DNA of 64,000 nucleotides, taken from the NCBI RefSeq assembly GCF_002157505.1, contig NZ_NFSC01000029.1, positions 1 through 64,000 of the forward strand. The letters are read 5' to 3'. This DNA comes from Arthrobacter agilis (GTDB taxonomy: Bacteria; Actinomycetota; Actinomycetes; Actinomycetales; Micrococcaceae). Positions 33,721-42,249 of this stretch are shown here, piece after piece. A model generated the notes under the pieces. The model worked only from the letters and a program-made list of their open reading frames with translations. It ran no database searches and was not told the origin of the DNA. Positions within the stretch are counted from its first letter, which is position 1, and the number at the start of each line of letters is the position of its first letter. A program made the translations under genes and the position numbers.

Positions 33721-34605
33721 ATGAACAAAGTCCTCGGAGACCGCAGAGCGATTTTCCTCCTGCTCGGGCCGGCGCTGCTGGTCTACAGCCTCGTCATGCT
33801 CGTCCCGATCTTCTGGTCGATGGGCTACACCGCTTTCGACGGAGGCATCCTCACCGGGTTCACCTTCGTCGGATTCGGGAACTTCCTCAAGTTCTTCAAC
33901 GACCCGACCGCACTGAACGCAACCTGGTTCACGCTTCGCTACGCGCTCATCCTCACGGTCCTTCAGGTCGGCTTCGGGTACCTCCTCGCACTGCTGTACA
34001 CCTTCCGGATCAAGCACGCCTCGAGCTTCATCCGCACGATCATCTTCTTCCCCGTCGTGCTCCCCACCGTCGGTGTCGGGCTGCTGTTCCAGAAGCTCTT
34101 CGAGGCCGCTCCGACGACAGGTCCCGTCAACGGCCTGCTGAACTTCCTCGGATTTCCATCGGTGGATTGGTTCGGGTACCCGGAGCAGTCGTTCTGGGTC
34201 ATCATCCTCCTGGACCTGTGGCGGTCGATGGGCTTCTACGCGATCCTCCTGTATGCCGGCCTTGTCGACATCCCGGAGGAACTCCTCGAGTCAGCGCGCA
34301 TCGACGGCGCCTCCGGCTGGCGCCTGGTGCGCTCGATCGTCGTCCCCCTGTCACTGCCGGTGCTGCTCTCATCCCTGATCTTCAGCATCAACGGGACGCT
34401 GAAAGTATTCGACACCATCGTCGCCCTCACCAATGGCGGGCCCGGGAATTCGACCACCCCACTGACGCTGTACATGTTCCAGACCTCCTTCGCGTACGGC
34501 GAATACGGGTACGGCAGTACCATCGCGACGGTCCTCACCATCCTGTGCCTGCTGGTGACGATCCTCATTTTCCGTTCTACTCGCCGTGACCTCACAAAGG
34601 GATGA
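33721..34605 (+). CDS. ABC sugar transporter permease (MalF-like)
   Basis: A 294-residue inner-membrane permease with six predicted helices. The EAA-type loop is at about 182-200 (EELLESARIDGASGWRLVRS). The start ATG has only a weak GAAAG site. Its stop overlaps the region just before the second permease. Together they form the channel for the binding protein at 32322. No ATPase gene is present in the locus, so a shared MsmK/MsiK-type ATPase encoded elsewhere is expected, as is usual in actinobacteria. Confidence 0.9.
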   Translation: MNKVLGDRRAIFLLLGPALLVYSLVMLVPIFWSMGYTAFDGGILTGFTFVGFGNFLKFFNDPTALNATWFTLRYALILTVLQVGFGYLLALLYTFRIKHASSFIRTIIFFPVVLPTVGVGLLFQKLFEAAPTTGPVNGLLNFLGFPSVDWFGYPEQSFWVIILLDLWRSMGFYAILLYAGLVDIPEELLESARIDGASGWRLVRSIVVPLSLPVLLSSLIFSINGTLKVFDTIVALTNGGPGNSTTPLTLYMFQTSFAYGEYGYGSTIATVLTILCLLVTILIFRSTRRDLTKG

Positions 34606-34607
34606 TC

Positions 34608-35522
34608 ATGAGCACAGCGCAATCAACCACAGCGCCCCTGACCAGAAAGAGCTCGCTTACACCTGCTCGGGATTCCCGCAGAGCAAGGCGCATTAAGCGG
34701 ATCCTGTCACGCCTGCCACTGGACATCGTGATAGTCCTGCTGCTGATCGCAGTCATCTACCCGATCATCTGGCTTGTCCTGAGCTCCTTCAAAAGCCAGT
34801 CCGAGTTCCTCAACGCGCCTTTCTGGTCGCTTCCGTCCAGCTGGTCTCCCACCAACTACACAATGGCTTTCGTCGACGGTGGTCTCGGCCGTTTCATCCT
34901 CAACAGCGTCATCGTCGTGTTCCCGTCGCTGGCGGTGATCCTGGTTCTCGGGACTGCCGCAGGGTTCGTGCTCGAGGTGATGGTCTGGAAGGGCCGGGCA
35001 GCGGTACTTCTGACGTTCCTCGCCGGAGTCATGGTGCCGGCCCAGATGATCCTGCTGCCGCTGTTCACCATCTATTTCCGCCTCCACCTCACCGGAACTC
35101 TCTGGCCCCTGTTCTTCACCTACATCGGGATCGGCATGCCCCTGACGGTGTTCATGATGGCCACGTTCTTCCGTGCCATCCCCCGTGAACTATTCGAAGC
35201 AGCCACCATCGACGGTGCCAGCATCTTCCGACTGTTCTGGCAGGTCGGGCTTCCCCTGGTCCGCAACGCCCTATTCACGATCGGACTGGTGCAGTTCTTC
35301 TTCCTCTGGAACGACCTGCTCATCTCACTGACCTTCACCAATTCCCAGGGCCTGCGCACCATTCAGGCGGGGCTTCTGAACTTCACCGGACAATACGGGG
35401 CAGTGCAGTACGGTCCGACTTTCGCAGGCATCGCCGTCAGCGTCCTCGGAACGCTGATCATCTACCTCTTCCTCAACCAGCAGATCATGAAGGGCCTCAC
35501 CGCAGGCTCCGTGAAAGGATGA
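34608..35522 (+). CDS. ABC sugar transporter permease (MalG-like)
   Basis: A 304-residue permease, partner of the previous gene, with six helices and the EAA loop (PRELFEAATIDGASIFRLFW). I prefer the ATG at 34608 because the AAAGGG ribosome site (34596-34601) is 6 bases before it; the ATG at 34602, which overlaps the previous stop, would have almost no spacing. A basic N-terminal tail (RRARRIKRI) precedes the first helix. Confidence 0.9.
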   Translation: MSTAQSTTAPLTRKSSLTPARDSRRARRIKRILSRLPLDIVIVLLLIAVIYPIIWLVLSSFKSQSEFLNAPFWSLPSSWSPTNYTMAFVDGGLGRFILNSVIVVFPSLAVILVLGTAAGFVLEVMVWKGRAAVLLTFLAGVMVPAQMILLPLFTIYFRLHLTGTLWPLFFTYIGIGMPLTVFMMATFFRAIPRELFEAATIDGASIFRLFWQVGLPLVRNALFTIGLVQFFFLWNDLLISLTFTNSQGLRTIQAGLLNFTGQYGAVQYGPTFAGIAVSVLGTLIIYLFLNQQIMKGLTAGSVKG

Positions 35523-35524
35523 CC

Positions 35525-38125
35525 ATGCGCGTCACCAGGCCTCGCGCCGAATACCGACCCGATGGCTTCGGCATCGGGACCGCCACCCCCCGACTGTCCT
35601 GGCGCATCGAATCCAACACCACCAACCTCGTGCAAATCGGGTACGAGATCCGACTCAGCCTGCCGGACGGCACCGAGCACATTGCCGAGGGCCGGGACAC
35701 CAGCGAGCAGGTCTTCGTCGACTGGCCCTTCGCACCCCTGCAATCCCGGCAGCGCGGCACCGTCCACGTCCGGGTACAGACGTCCGACGGTCAAAGATCG
35801 GGCTGGAGCGAACCCCTGGAACTGGAAGCGGCGCTTCTCCAGCAGGACGACTGGAACAGCAACTTCATCTGCGTTTCCGAAAGCGCACCGGCGGAAGGAG
35901 TCCGTCCCGGCTACCTCCTGCGATCCGAATTCGCTGTCGGCGATGACATCAGCTTGGCACGCATCTACGCGACCGCCCACGGAATCTACACACTCACCCT
36001 CAACGGCCAACGCGTCGGTGATCAGGAACTCGCACCAGGTTGGACCAGCTACCGCCACCGGCTCCGCTATCAGACCTACGACATCACCAACATCCTGCGA
36101 CCCGGCACCAACGCCATCGGCGCAGAACTTAGTGACGGCTGGTATCGAGGCAGGCTCGGCTTCCATGGCGGCATCTGGGACAACTACGGCACGGACCTCT
36201 CCTTGCTCCTGCAGCTCGAACTGCACCACACAGACGGAACCGTCACCGCGGTCCCGCTCGACACCGCATGGCGGACATCCACAGGCCCAGTCCTCGCAGC
36301 GAGCCTCTACGACGGGGAACATTACGACGCCCGTCTGAGCCCGGCCGGCTGGAACGAGCCCGGCTTCGACGACAGCTCCTGGTCACGACCGGTAATCCTT
36401 CCCCGTGAGGACTTCACCGCCGAACTCCAAGCACCTGTCGGAGTGCCGGTCCGGGAAACCCAGACACTCGCACCCTGCGATGTCCAACGCATGCCCGATG
36501 GGCGGATCCGCCTCGACTTCGGTCAGAACATCGCCGGCCGGCTGCGCATCCGCGTTCATGGCCCGACTGGGCATACCGTCACCCTGCACCACGCGGAAGT
36601 CCTCGAAGGCGACGAGCTCGCTGTCCGACCTTTGCGATCGGCTCCGTCAGTGGACAGCTACACCCTCCGCGGCAACGGACAACGAGAAACCTGGACCCCC
36701 AGGTTCACCATCCACGGATTCCGGTATGCCGAACTCGAGAATTGGCCGGGGGACTTCCATCCCGATGATGTCGAAGCCGTCGTCATCCACTCCGACATGG
36801 AACGCACCGGCTGGTTCGGATCCAACGAGCCCCTGGTGAACCAGCTGCACGAGAACACAGTGTGGAGCATGCGCGACAATTTCGTCGACCTGCCTACCGA
36901 TTGTCCCCAACGCGACGAGCGGCTGGGCTGGACCGGAGATATCCAGGTATTCGCCCCCGCAGCCAGCTTCCTCTACTCAAGCGGTGGAGTACTCGCCAGC
37001 TGGCTCGCTGACGTTGCCGTCGAGCAGGGACCGACCGGCGCCATCCCCAACTTCGTGCCCTGGATCGCCTGCGGATTCCCCGAGGAATCCTCCGCCGCCT
37101 GGGGCGACGCCGCCGTCATCGTGCCCTGGACCATGTACCAGCACAACGGCGATACCGCCATCCTGAGCCGGCAGTTCACGAGCATGACGGGATGGGTGGA
37201 TCACCTGGCCGGCATGACCGACAGCACAGGATTGATCCGCGAAGGCATGCAATTAGGCGACTGGTTGGACCCCGCCGCACCTCCCGAAGACCCTGGAGCA
37301 GGAAAAACCGACAGGTACCTCGTCGCATCGGCCTACCTCGCGCACTCTGCCCGACTGACCAGCCAGGCAGCAGAGGTCCTAGGCCGCACTGAGGAAGCGG
37401 ACAGGTACAGCATGCTCGCCGAGCGCACCACCCGAGCGTTCCAGCACGAGTTCCTTTCACCCGCAGGCCGGCTCGTAGGCGAAACGCCCACGTCGCTGGC
37501 GCTGACTCTCGTCTTCAACCTGATCCAAGATCCTGATCAACGCACCCGTGCCGGAAGCCGCCTTGCCGACCTCGTTCGCGAGGGCGACTACCGGGTCCAG
37601 ACAGGATTCGTCGGCACTCCCGTGATCTGCGACGCCCTGGCCCTCACCGGCAACACGGAAGATGCCTATCGGCTCTTGTTGGAGAAGGAATGTCCTTCAT
37701 GGTTGTACCCCGTGAGCATGGGCGCAACCACCATCTGGGAACGCTGGGACAGTATGCTCCCCGACGGCACCGTCAACCCCGGTGAGATGACGTCCTTCAA
37801 CCATTACGCCCTCGGCGCTGTGGTCGACTTCCTCCATCGCGTCCTCGCGGGACTCGCGCCCACTGAACCCGGCTACCGCCGCCTTACCATCGCTCCACAA
37901 CCCGGGCTGACCTTCACCTCAGCCCGCGCCCAACACGTCACCCCCTATGGACTAGCGTCCGTGGAGTGGACGCTCGACGACGATGTGTTCTCCCTCGAGG
38001 TCATCGTTCCTCCAGGAGCAACCGCCGACATCCACCTTCCCGGCATGCACGACGATGTCCGCGAAGTCGGGTCCGGAAAACACCACTTCCGAATCGACAC
38101 CCGGTCACTGGCAGAAGTCGCCTAG
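35525..38125 (+). CDS. GH78 alpha-L-rhamnosidase
   Basis: An 866-residue inverting rhamnosidase. The order is an Ig-like N-terminal domain, a rhamnosidase_N-type sugar-binding domain (about 125-300), a concanavalin-like domain (RLDFGQNIAGRLRI) and the (alpha/alpha)6 catalytic barrel, whose signature TDCPQRDERLGWTGDIQVFA carries the conserved acidic residues, followed by a C-terminal beta-domain. There is no signal peptide, so it is cytoplasmic and works on imported oligosaccharides. I chose ATG 35525, which has AAAGGA 6 bases upstream, rather than 35519. Rhamnose freed here could feed the diketo-hydrolase operon at 18.7-27.6 kb. Confidence 0.92.
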   Translation: MRVTRPRAEYRPDGFGIGTATPRLSWRIESNTTNLVQIGYEIRLSLPDGTEHIAEGRDTSEQVFVDWPFAPLQSRQRGTVHVRVQTSDGQRSGWSEPLELEAALLQQDDWNSNFICVSESAPAEGVRPGYLLRSEFAVGDDISLARIYATAHGIYTLTLNGQRVGDQELAPGWTSYRHRLRYQTYDITNILRPGTNAIGAELSDGWYRGRLGFHGGIWDNYGTDLSLLLQLELHHTDGTVTAVPLDTAWRTSTGPVLAASLYDGEHYDARLSPAGWNEPGFDDSSWSRPVILPREDFTAELQAPVGVPVRETQTLAPCDVQRMPDGRIRLDFGQNIAGRLRIRVHGPTGHTVTLHHAEVLEGDELAVRPLRSAPSVDSYTLRGNGQRETWTPRFTIHGFRYAELENWPGDFHPDDVEAVVIHSDMERTGWFGSNEPLVNQLHENTVWSMRDNFVDLPTDCPQRDERLGWTGDIQVFAPAASFLYSSGGVLASWLADVAVEQGPTGAIPNFVPWIACGFPEESSAAWGDAAVIVPWTMYQHNGDTAILSRQFTSMTGWVDHLAGMTDSTGLIREGMQLGDWLDPAAPPEDPGAGKTDRYLVASAYLAHSARLTSQAAEVLGRTEEADRYSMLAERTTRAFQHEFLSPAGRLVGETPTSLALTLVFNLIQDPDQRTRAGSRLADLVREGDYRVQTGFVGTPVICDALALTGNTEDAYRLLLEKECPSWLYPVSMGATTIWERWDSMLPDGTVNPGEMTSFNHYALGAVVDFLHRVLAGLAPTEPGYRRLTIAPQPGLTFTSARAQHVTPYGLASVEWTLDDDVFSLEVIVPPGATADIHLPGMHDDVREVGSGKHHFRIDTRSLAEVA

Positions 38126-38133
38126 AACGGCCC

Positions 38134-38170
38134 GTCCAGTGGTGCAGCGAGAGGTGTTGCACCACTGGAC
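38134..38170 (+). terminator. terminator hairpin after GH78
   Basis: A perfect 13-bp stem (38134-38146 with 38158-38170), loop 11 bases, begins 8 bp after the GH78 stop and before the convergent LacI gene. No T-run follows. Confidence 0.65.
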
Positions 38171-38190
38171 AACCGTCCCCGGCAGCGTTC

Positions 38191-38271
38191 CCCGACCGTT
38201 AGGCGCGGCCCACGGAGCTTCCCCTGACCGTTAGGTGCGTCCCACCGAGCTCTCCCTGACCGTTAGACGCG
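38191..38271. repeat. 32-bp tandem repeat overlapping the 3' end of the LacI gene
   Basis: The core GACCGTTAGGCGCG recurs at 38194, 38226 (GACCGTTAGGTGCG) and 38258 (GACCGTTAGACGCG), a strict 32-bp period. On the minus strand the innermost copy encodes the conserved LacI C-terminal segment RLTVRESS; the other copies duplicate it past the stop. It looks like replication slippage at the gene's end. Confidence 0.75.
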
Positions 38272-39304
38272 GGGGTATCACGACGTTGCGATGCAGGTGG
38301 TGTTCCTCGTTCTGCAGCTCATCCAACAAAAGTTGCATCGCTGAACGCCCCATCTCGAAACCGGGTAGATCGATCGTCGAGATGGGGACTGCACTTCCGT
38401 AGGCCGACTTGTTGTCATCACACGCGACGAGGGCGACCTCTGCAGGGATTTGGACACCTCCTTCCAGGAGGCGTTGCATCAGGCCGAAGGCGACAAGGTC
38501 GGCCGCCGCAACAATTCCGTCAGTACCACCCGTTCGCTCCGCGAGTAACCGTTCCCCAATCATCTGCCCGTCCTTGACGCGGACGTCTGACGAGTCAAGG
38601 TGCTCAAGGGCTGCATAACCGCCGGATTCAGCGACGGCCCGCTGCGCTCCTCGCCATCGGCCACCAACTGCGTGACTGGTGAGCGGTCCACCCGCGAATG
38701 CAATGTGCCGCCTACCCAATCCGATCAGGTGGGTTGCCGCTAAATAACCTGCAGCCTCGTAGTCAGTTGTTACCGTGCAACTCGTTGCAGCACAACTCGG
38801 GTCGACGTCCAGGAGTACGACATGCTGTCCGGCTCCTCTGGCATCAGGAACCCCCGATAAATCGCTTCCTACAGCTGTCAGTAAGGTGCCGGCGACCTGC
38901 TCCTGAGCAAAATGCTCCAGATAAGCTTTTTGCTTCTCCACACGCACGTCAGAATTGGCCAGCAGCAGGTAGAACCCGGACCGTTCCGCTTCCACCTCTG
39001 CCCCACGCGCCATGTCCGCGAAGAACGAGTTTGCAAGGTCGACGAGGACAAAGCCGACAGAGCTGCTACTGCCGGCAGCCAGGGACCGCGCAGCGCTATT
39101 GCGCACATAACCTAGAGCGCTGATCGCTGACTGAACGCGCTTCACCATTCCAGGATCCACCCGGTCTGGGCGGTTGAGGACGTTCGAAACGGTCCCCGTG
39201 GAAACCCCCGCCTGGCGTGCCACATCGCTGATCGTCACCGCAGATCGCTGCCGCGCGCGACGTCCGGACGCCTGGGTACCTCCATGAAGCGGTTCATGAA
39301 CCAT
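38231..39304 (-). CDS. LacI-family transcriptional regulator of the GH43/ABC/GH78 locus
   Basis: A 357-residue repressor: helix-turn-helix VTISDVARQAGVSTGTVSNV at 23-42, hinge YVRNSAARSLAAGSS, a two-lobed sugar-binding domain, and the usual PPRLTVRESS ending. The ATG at 39304 has no ribosome site but a TAGTAT hexamer 7 bases upstream (39312-39317), so it may be leaderless. A GTG at 39238 is the alternative, just before the DNA-binding domain. A copy of its operator lies at 39284-39297, implying autoregulation. It is convergent with GH78 and its site also occurs twice upstream of the ABC operon. Confidence 0.88.
   Translation of the reverse strand: MVHEPLHGGTQASGRRARQRSAVTISDVARQAGVSTGTVSNVLNRPDRVDPGMVKRVQSAISALGYVRNSAARSLAAGSSSSVGFVLVDLANSFFADMARGAEVEAERSGFYLLLANSDVRVEKQKAYLEHFAQEQVAGTLLTAVGSDLSGVPDARGAGQHVVLLDVDPSCAATSCTVTTDYEAAGYLAATHLIGLGRRHIAFAGGPLTSHAVGGRWRGAQRAVAESGGYAALEHLDSSDVRVKDGQMIGERLLAERTGGTDGIVAAADLVAFGLMQRLLEGGVQIPAEVALVACDDNKSAYGSAVPISTIDLPGFEMGRSAMQLLLDELQNEEHHLHRNVVIPPRLTVRESSVGRT
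39284..39297. promoter_or_regulatory. LacI-type operator 3 (ATGAAGCGGTTCAT), autoregulatory
   Basis: Same palindrome as at 32173 and 32281, with one arm mismatch. It lies 5-20 bases downstream of the first start codon (39304) of the LacI gene, a position where bound repressor would block its own transcription. Confidence 0.75.
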
Positions 39305-39485
39305 AGTGGGGATACTAACGGTCGAGAGCAGACCCTACTACCTCCTGCTGGTCCAGGTTTCGCGATGCCCCTCCGGAGATCCGTAAATACACGAGGATGC
39401 CGACCGGTCCTCCGCACTTGGCACTCGCGCCGGATAAGGAGTTCAGCTTGCTCAGCTGCCGCGGAAGGGAGATGCAGCCCGCGAA

Positions 39486-40802
39486 TCAGCTCACCGGCTC
39501 GGCGACAGGGGCAGGGACAGCTAGTGGAGCGGCTTTGGCTGGAACGAGGAGCATCAGGGCCGCCCCGGCGATGGCAGGCAAGGCAAAGGCGGCCGCAACG
39601 AGGGGAACCCCTCCGCCGAATCCGATCATGAGAGCCCCGTAGGTGGGTCCTGCGATGGCTCCCAACCGACCGACCGCCAGCGCCCAGCCCAGGCCGGTCG
39701 CCCGGATGGCGGCGGGGTAAAACTGGGCGATGTAGTCGTTGATCATGTTCTGGGTGCCCAGGCCTCCGAACCCCGCGACCGCGGCGAGCACGACCAGCAA
39801 TGCTGCCGGAGGATTCGTCGACATCAGCAGCAGGGCAGTGGCTGCACTGACGAAGCCCACGACGACCAACCTCTTGGGTCCGAAGCGCTGGCTGGCGGCG
39901 GCGGCCAGGACTGTCCCGATGACGGCTCCGACCGAATAGGCGAGCAGGAAGGAGACTGATGAGCCGACTCCGTAGCCGGCATTACGCATGACCTGCGGAA
40001 GCCAGGTGCTGACACCGAAAATCGTGAGCAGGCTCAGGACGGTGATGGCCCAGATGGTAAGGGTCGGCCGCCCATACCCACTGGCGAAGAGTGACGTCGT
40101 GGGTGACGTGAAGCGTGCAGCAGGCGTGGGGGCTTCCGGAGGACGCACCATCCCGTAGGCTGCCTCGATCCTCTCCGCCTGCTCGGTGAGCTGGTGGGCA
40201 CGAAGGAAGGATGGCGATTCGGGCAGATACTTCCAGGCGAGGGGCACGAGGATCAAGGCAATTGCTCCTGCTGCGTACACAGGGCGAAAACCCGAGCGCT
40301 CCAGAAGCGCCAGGGAGGTGAGGGAGGCAACGACAGTTCCCACGGCCGGCCCCGTCAGTACCGCGCCGAGGGTGATCGATTTCCGGGCCGGGTCCGCGAA
40401 TTCATTGGCCAGGGCGACTGCCGTGGGAAGCAAACCTCCGACGCCGAAGCAAGCGATGAACCGGAATACCGCAAACATCTCCCACGTGGGAGCTACCGCA
40501 CAGGCAAGCATCGCCAGGGAGAACAATGCCAGGGCACTGATGAGAATCCGGCGCCTACCCAATCGGTCAGTCAGGGTCCCGACGACCAATGACCCGAGCA
40601 GCATGCCAACCAGCGCAATGCTCCCGACCGCTCCTGCAGCTGCGGGCGTGATGTTGAACGGTGCAACACCGATCAGCCCAGGAAGCGTGGCTCCGTAGAC
40701 GTAGAGGTCATAGCCATCCGCCATCAGGCAGAGCCAGCAGAGGACGAATATCCCCAGCAGGGACTTCTTCTTCGGGGTCGTGGAGTTCATCATTGATTCC
40801 AT
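39486..40802 (-). CDS. MFS transporter, aromatic acid:H+ symporter-like
   Basis: A 438-residue protein with 12 helices. The helix-1 motif DGYDLYVYGATLPG is the signature of the aromatic acid:H+ symporter (PcaK/BenK/MhpT-like) family; GTLTDRLGRRRI is the loop 2-3 motif. Three nearby ATGs (40802, 40793, 40790) are possible starts and the ribosome site is weak, so the exact start is uncertain by 4 residues. It is divergent from the IclR gene, with a perfect palindrome between them, and probably imports an aromatic or related acid. Confidence 0.87.
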   Translation of the reverse strand: MESMMNSTTPKKKSLLGIFVLCWLCLMADGYDLYVYGATLPGLIGVAPFNITPAAAGAVGSIALVGMLLGSLVVGTLTDRLGRRRILISALALFSLAMLACAVAPTWEMFAVFRFIACFGVGGLLPTAVALANEFADPARKSITLGAVLTGPAVGTVVASLTSLALLERSGFRPVYAAGAIALILVPLAWKYLPESPSFLRAHQLTEQAERIEAAYGMVRPPEAPTPAARFTSPTTSLFASGYGRPTLTIWAITVLSLLTIFGVSTWLPQVMRNAGYGVGSSVSFLLAYSVGAVIGTVLAAAASQRFGPKRLVVVGFVSAATALLLMSTNPPAALLVVLAAVAGFGGLGTQNMINDYIAQFYPAAIRATGLGWALAVGRLGAIAGPTYGALMIGFGGGVPLVAAAFALPAIAGAALMLLVPAKAAPLAVPAPVAEPVS

Positions 40803-40982
40803 TCATGGGTATGGGAGGAGCCGGCGCACGAAGCTCTTCACGCTGCGGTTGCACGTGCGCCGGCACTACGATCCAGGCTTCTGCGATGGAACCAGGCGGG
40901 GTTCCGGCGGCCAGGCCCTGTTCTGCGATGGGTTTGTCGATCTCCGTAAGGATTGCGTGCAGGACCTCGAAGGGGATATGCA

Positions 40983-41001
40983 ATTTTCACTGGGTGAAAA
41001 T
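40983..41001. promoter_or_regulatory. perfect 19-bp palindrome, likely IclR operator
   Basis: ATTTTCAC and GTGAAAAT flank a 3-base centre. It lies 45 bp before the IclR start and 180 bp before the MFS start. A related half-site (CACTCAGTG) follows directly. IclR-family regulators often bind such palindromes to control the divergent gene and themselves. Confidence 0.7.
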
Positions 41002-41045
41002 ACACTCAGTGACGTAGAACACATCGGCACCTTCAAGGGACATCC

Positions 41046-41876
41046 ATGCCTGACCGACCAGCAACCGAGCCTGTGCAAGAGATTCATGCCCAGCACGGGC
41101 AGCCCGTGCTGATGCGGGCATTGAGTCTACTTGCAGGGTTTTCTGACAAGAGGCGTTCACTCAGTCTCGTCGAGCTGTCCCGCGCCGCTGGTATGCCGCC
41201 GGCCACCGCCCTTCGCTTTCTTCGGCACTTCACCGAGTGGGGTGCGCTGGAGCGGCTGGAAGACGGGAGGTACGTGATCGGTGTCCGGCTGTGGGAGATC
41301 GCTTCACTCGCTCCGCGGGGTCATGGAATCAGGGATATCGCACTTCCGTACCTCGAAGATCTTTACGAGATCACGCATCAACATGTCCTTCTTGCAGTCC
41401 GGGACGGCCGGGACGCCGTCCTGATCGACAGGCTCTCCTCCAAGGACGCTACGGAGGTGGCCTACAGGGTAGGGGGCAGGCTGCCGTTGCCGACGACTGC
41501 GGTGGGACGGATCCTGCTCGCCCACGGCAGCCCGTCGCTTCAGGACGAGGTCCTCGCTTCTCCGATCGACGCCGTGCCAGGCACGGCACCGGTGTCCGCC
41601 AGAGAGTTGCGCATGGTACTTGCCGACGTTCGACGCGCAGGGGTGAGTACCGTCCACCGGTCCCTTCCCTCCAAAACGGTTTCAGTCGCCGCGCCCGTGC
41701 TCGGGCCGGGGGCTGAGGTGGTCGCGGCGTTATCCATCGTCATGCCGGACAAGGGGATTCTGGAACATGAGGTGATTCCTGCGGTACGGACGGCAGCACG
41801 GGCGATCTCCCGCGATCTGGGCTACCAGCCGGCAACCAGCGCAGCAGTCAGGCATCTCCGCGAGGCCCACCCTTGA
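41046..41876 (+). CDS. IclR-family transcriptional regulator
   Basis: A 276-residue IclR regulator: winged helix at about 22-75 (LMRALSLLAGFSDKRRSLSL, PPATALRFLRHF), effector domain at about 90-265 (HQHVLLAVRDGRDAVLIDRL, GRLPLPTTAVGRILLAHGSP, SVAAPVLGPGAEVVAALSIV). The ATG has an AAGGGA site. It is divergent from the aromatic-acid MFS gene and probably controls it. No catabolic gene is attached, so the substrate pathway must be encoded elsewhere. Confidence 0.87.
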   Translation: MPDRPATEPVQEIHAQHGQPVLMRALSLLAGFSDKRRSLSLVELSRAAGMPPATALRFLRHFTEWGALERLEDGRYVIGVRLWEIASLAPRGHGIRDIALPYLEDLYEITHQHVLLAVRDGRDAVLIDRLSSKDATEVAYRVGGRLPLPTTAVGRILLAHGSPSLQDEVLASPIDAVPGTAPVSARELRMVLADVRRAGVSTVHRSLPSKTVSVAAPVLGPGAEVVAALSIVMPDKGILEHEVIPAVRTAARAISRDLGYQPATSAAVRHLREAHP

Positions 41877-41934
41877 TCCTGATGGTGATTCCCGCACCCG
41901 GCACCTCGAACGCGGCGACTAGACTGGGGCCACT

Positions 41935-42033
41935 ATGGACCACATGCGAAAGCTCCGTACCCCGATCGTCTGGCTCATCGTTGCGGCCATGATTCTCAGC
42001 GTCGGTGCGGGTTTCTTCTCGGTCGTCTTCTGA
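41935..42033 (+). CDS. small single-pass membrane protein (32 aa)
   Basis: ATG 41935 to TGA 42031-42033 encodes a basic N-terminus (MDHMRKLRTP) and one hydrophobic helix (IVWLIVAAMILSVGAGFF). No ribosome site is visible, but TAGACT lies 9 bases before the ATG, consistent with leaderless expression. Short single-helix proteins of this kind are common and conserved in Micrococcaceae, but I cannot name a family. Its small size means the call needs comparative support. Confidence 0.4.
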   Translation: MDHMRKLRTPIVWLIVAAMILSVGAGFFSVVF

Positions 42034-42139
42034 TTCCACGCCGTCGGATCCCGCTATCCGGCCTGGTATCCACGCGCCTGTAGGCTCCGACGGCACGCCG
42101 CGCCACCACCCGTCCGGACTTCCGCGTGACCTTGTCCGG

Positions 42140-42163
42140 GTTTCCCGACGCGCCTAGGGTGAT
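42140..42163 (+). promoter_or_regulatory. possible stress-sigma promoter of the SDR gene
   Basis: GTTT at 42140-42143, a 13-base gap and GGGTGAT at 42157-42163 resemble the GTTT/GGGTA pattern of SigB/SigF-type promoters in actinobacteria. It lies 87 bp before an SDR whose family is usually stress-induced. The spacing is 1-2 bases shorter than typical. Confidence 0.35.
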
Positions 42164-42249
42164 AAGTAGGCTTAGCTTCAGCGGCCAGTCGACAAACCCA
42201 CAGCGCCCGACGCGGCGCGGGACACGCATTCTGTACAGGGAGAACACCT

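Noticed and set aside
40708-40983. Minus-strand 91-codon frame with a TTG start between the IclR and MFS genes
   Set aside because: Composition is somewhat coding-like, but it has no ribosome site, no recognised family, and overlaps the well-supported MFS start by 95 bp in another frame.
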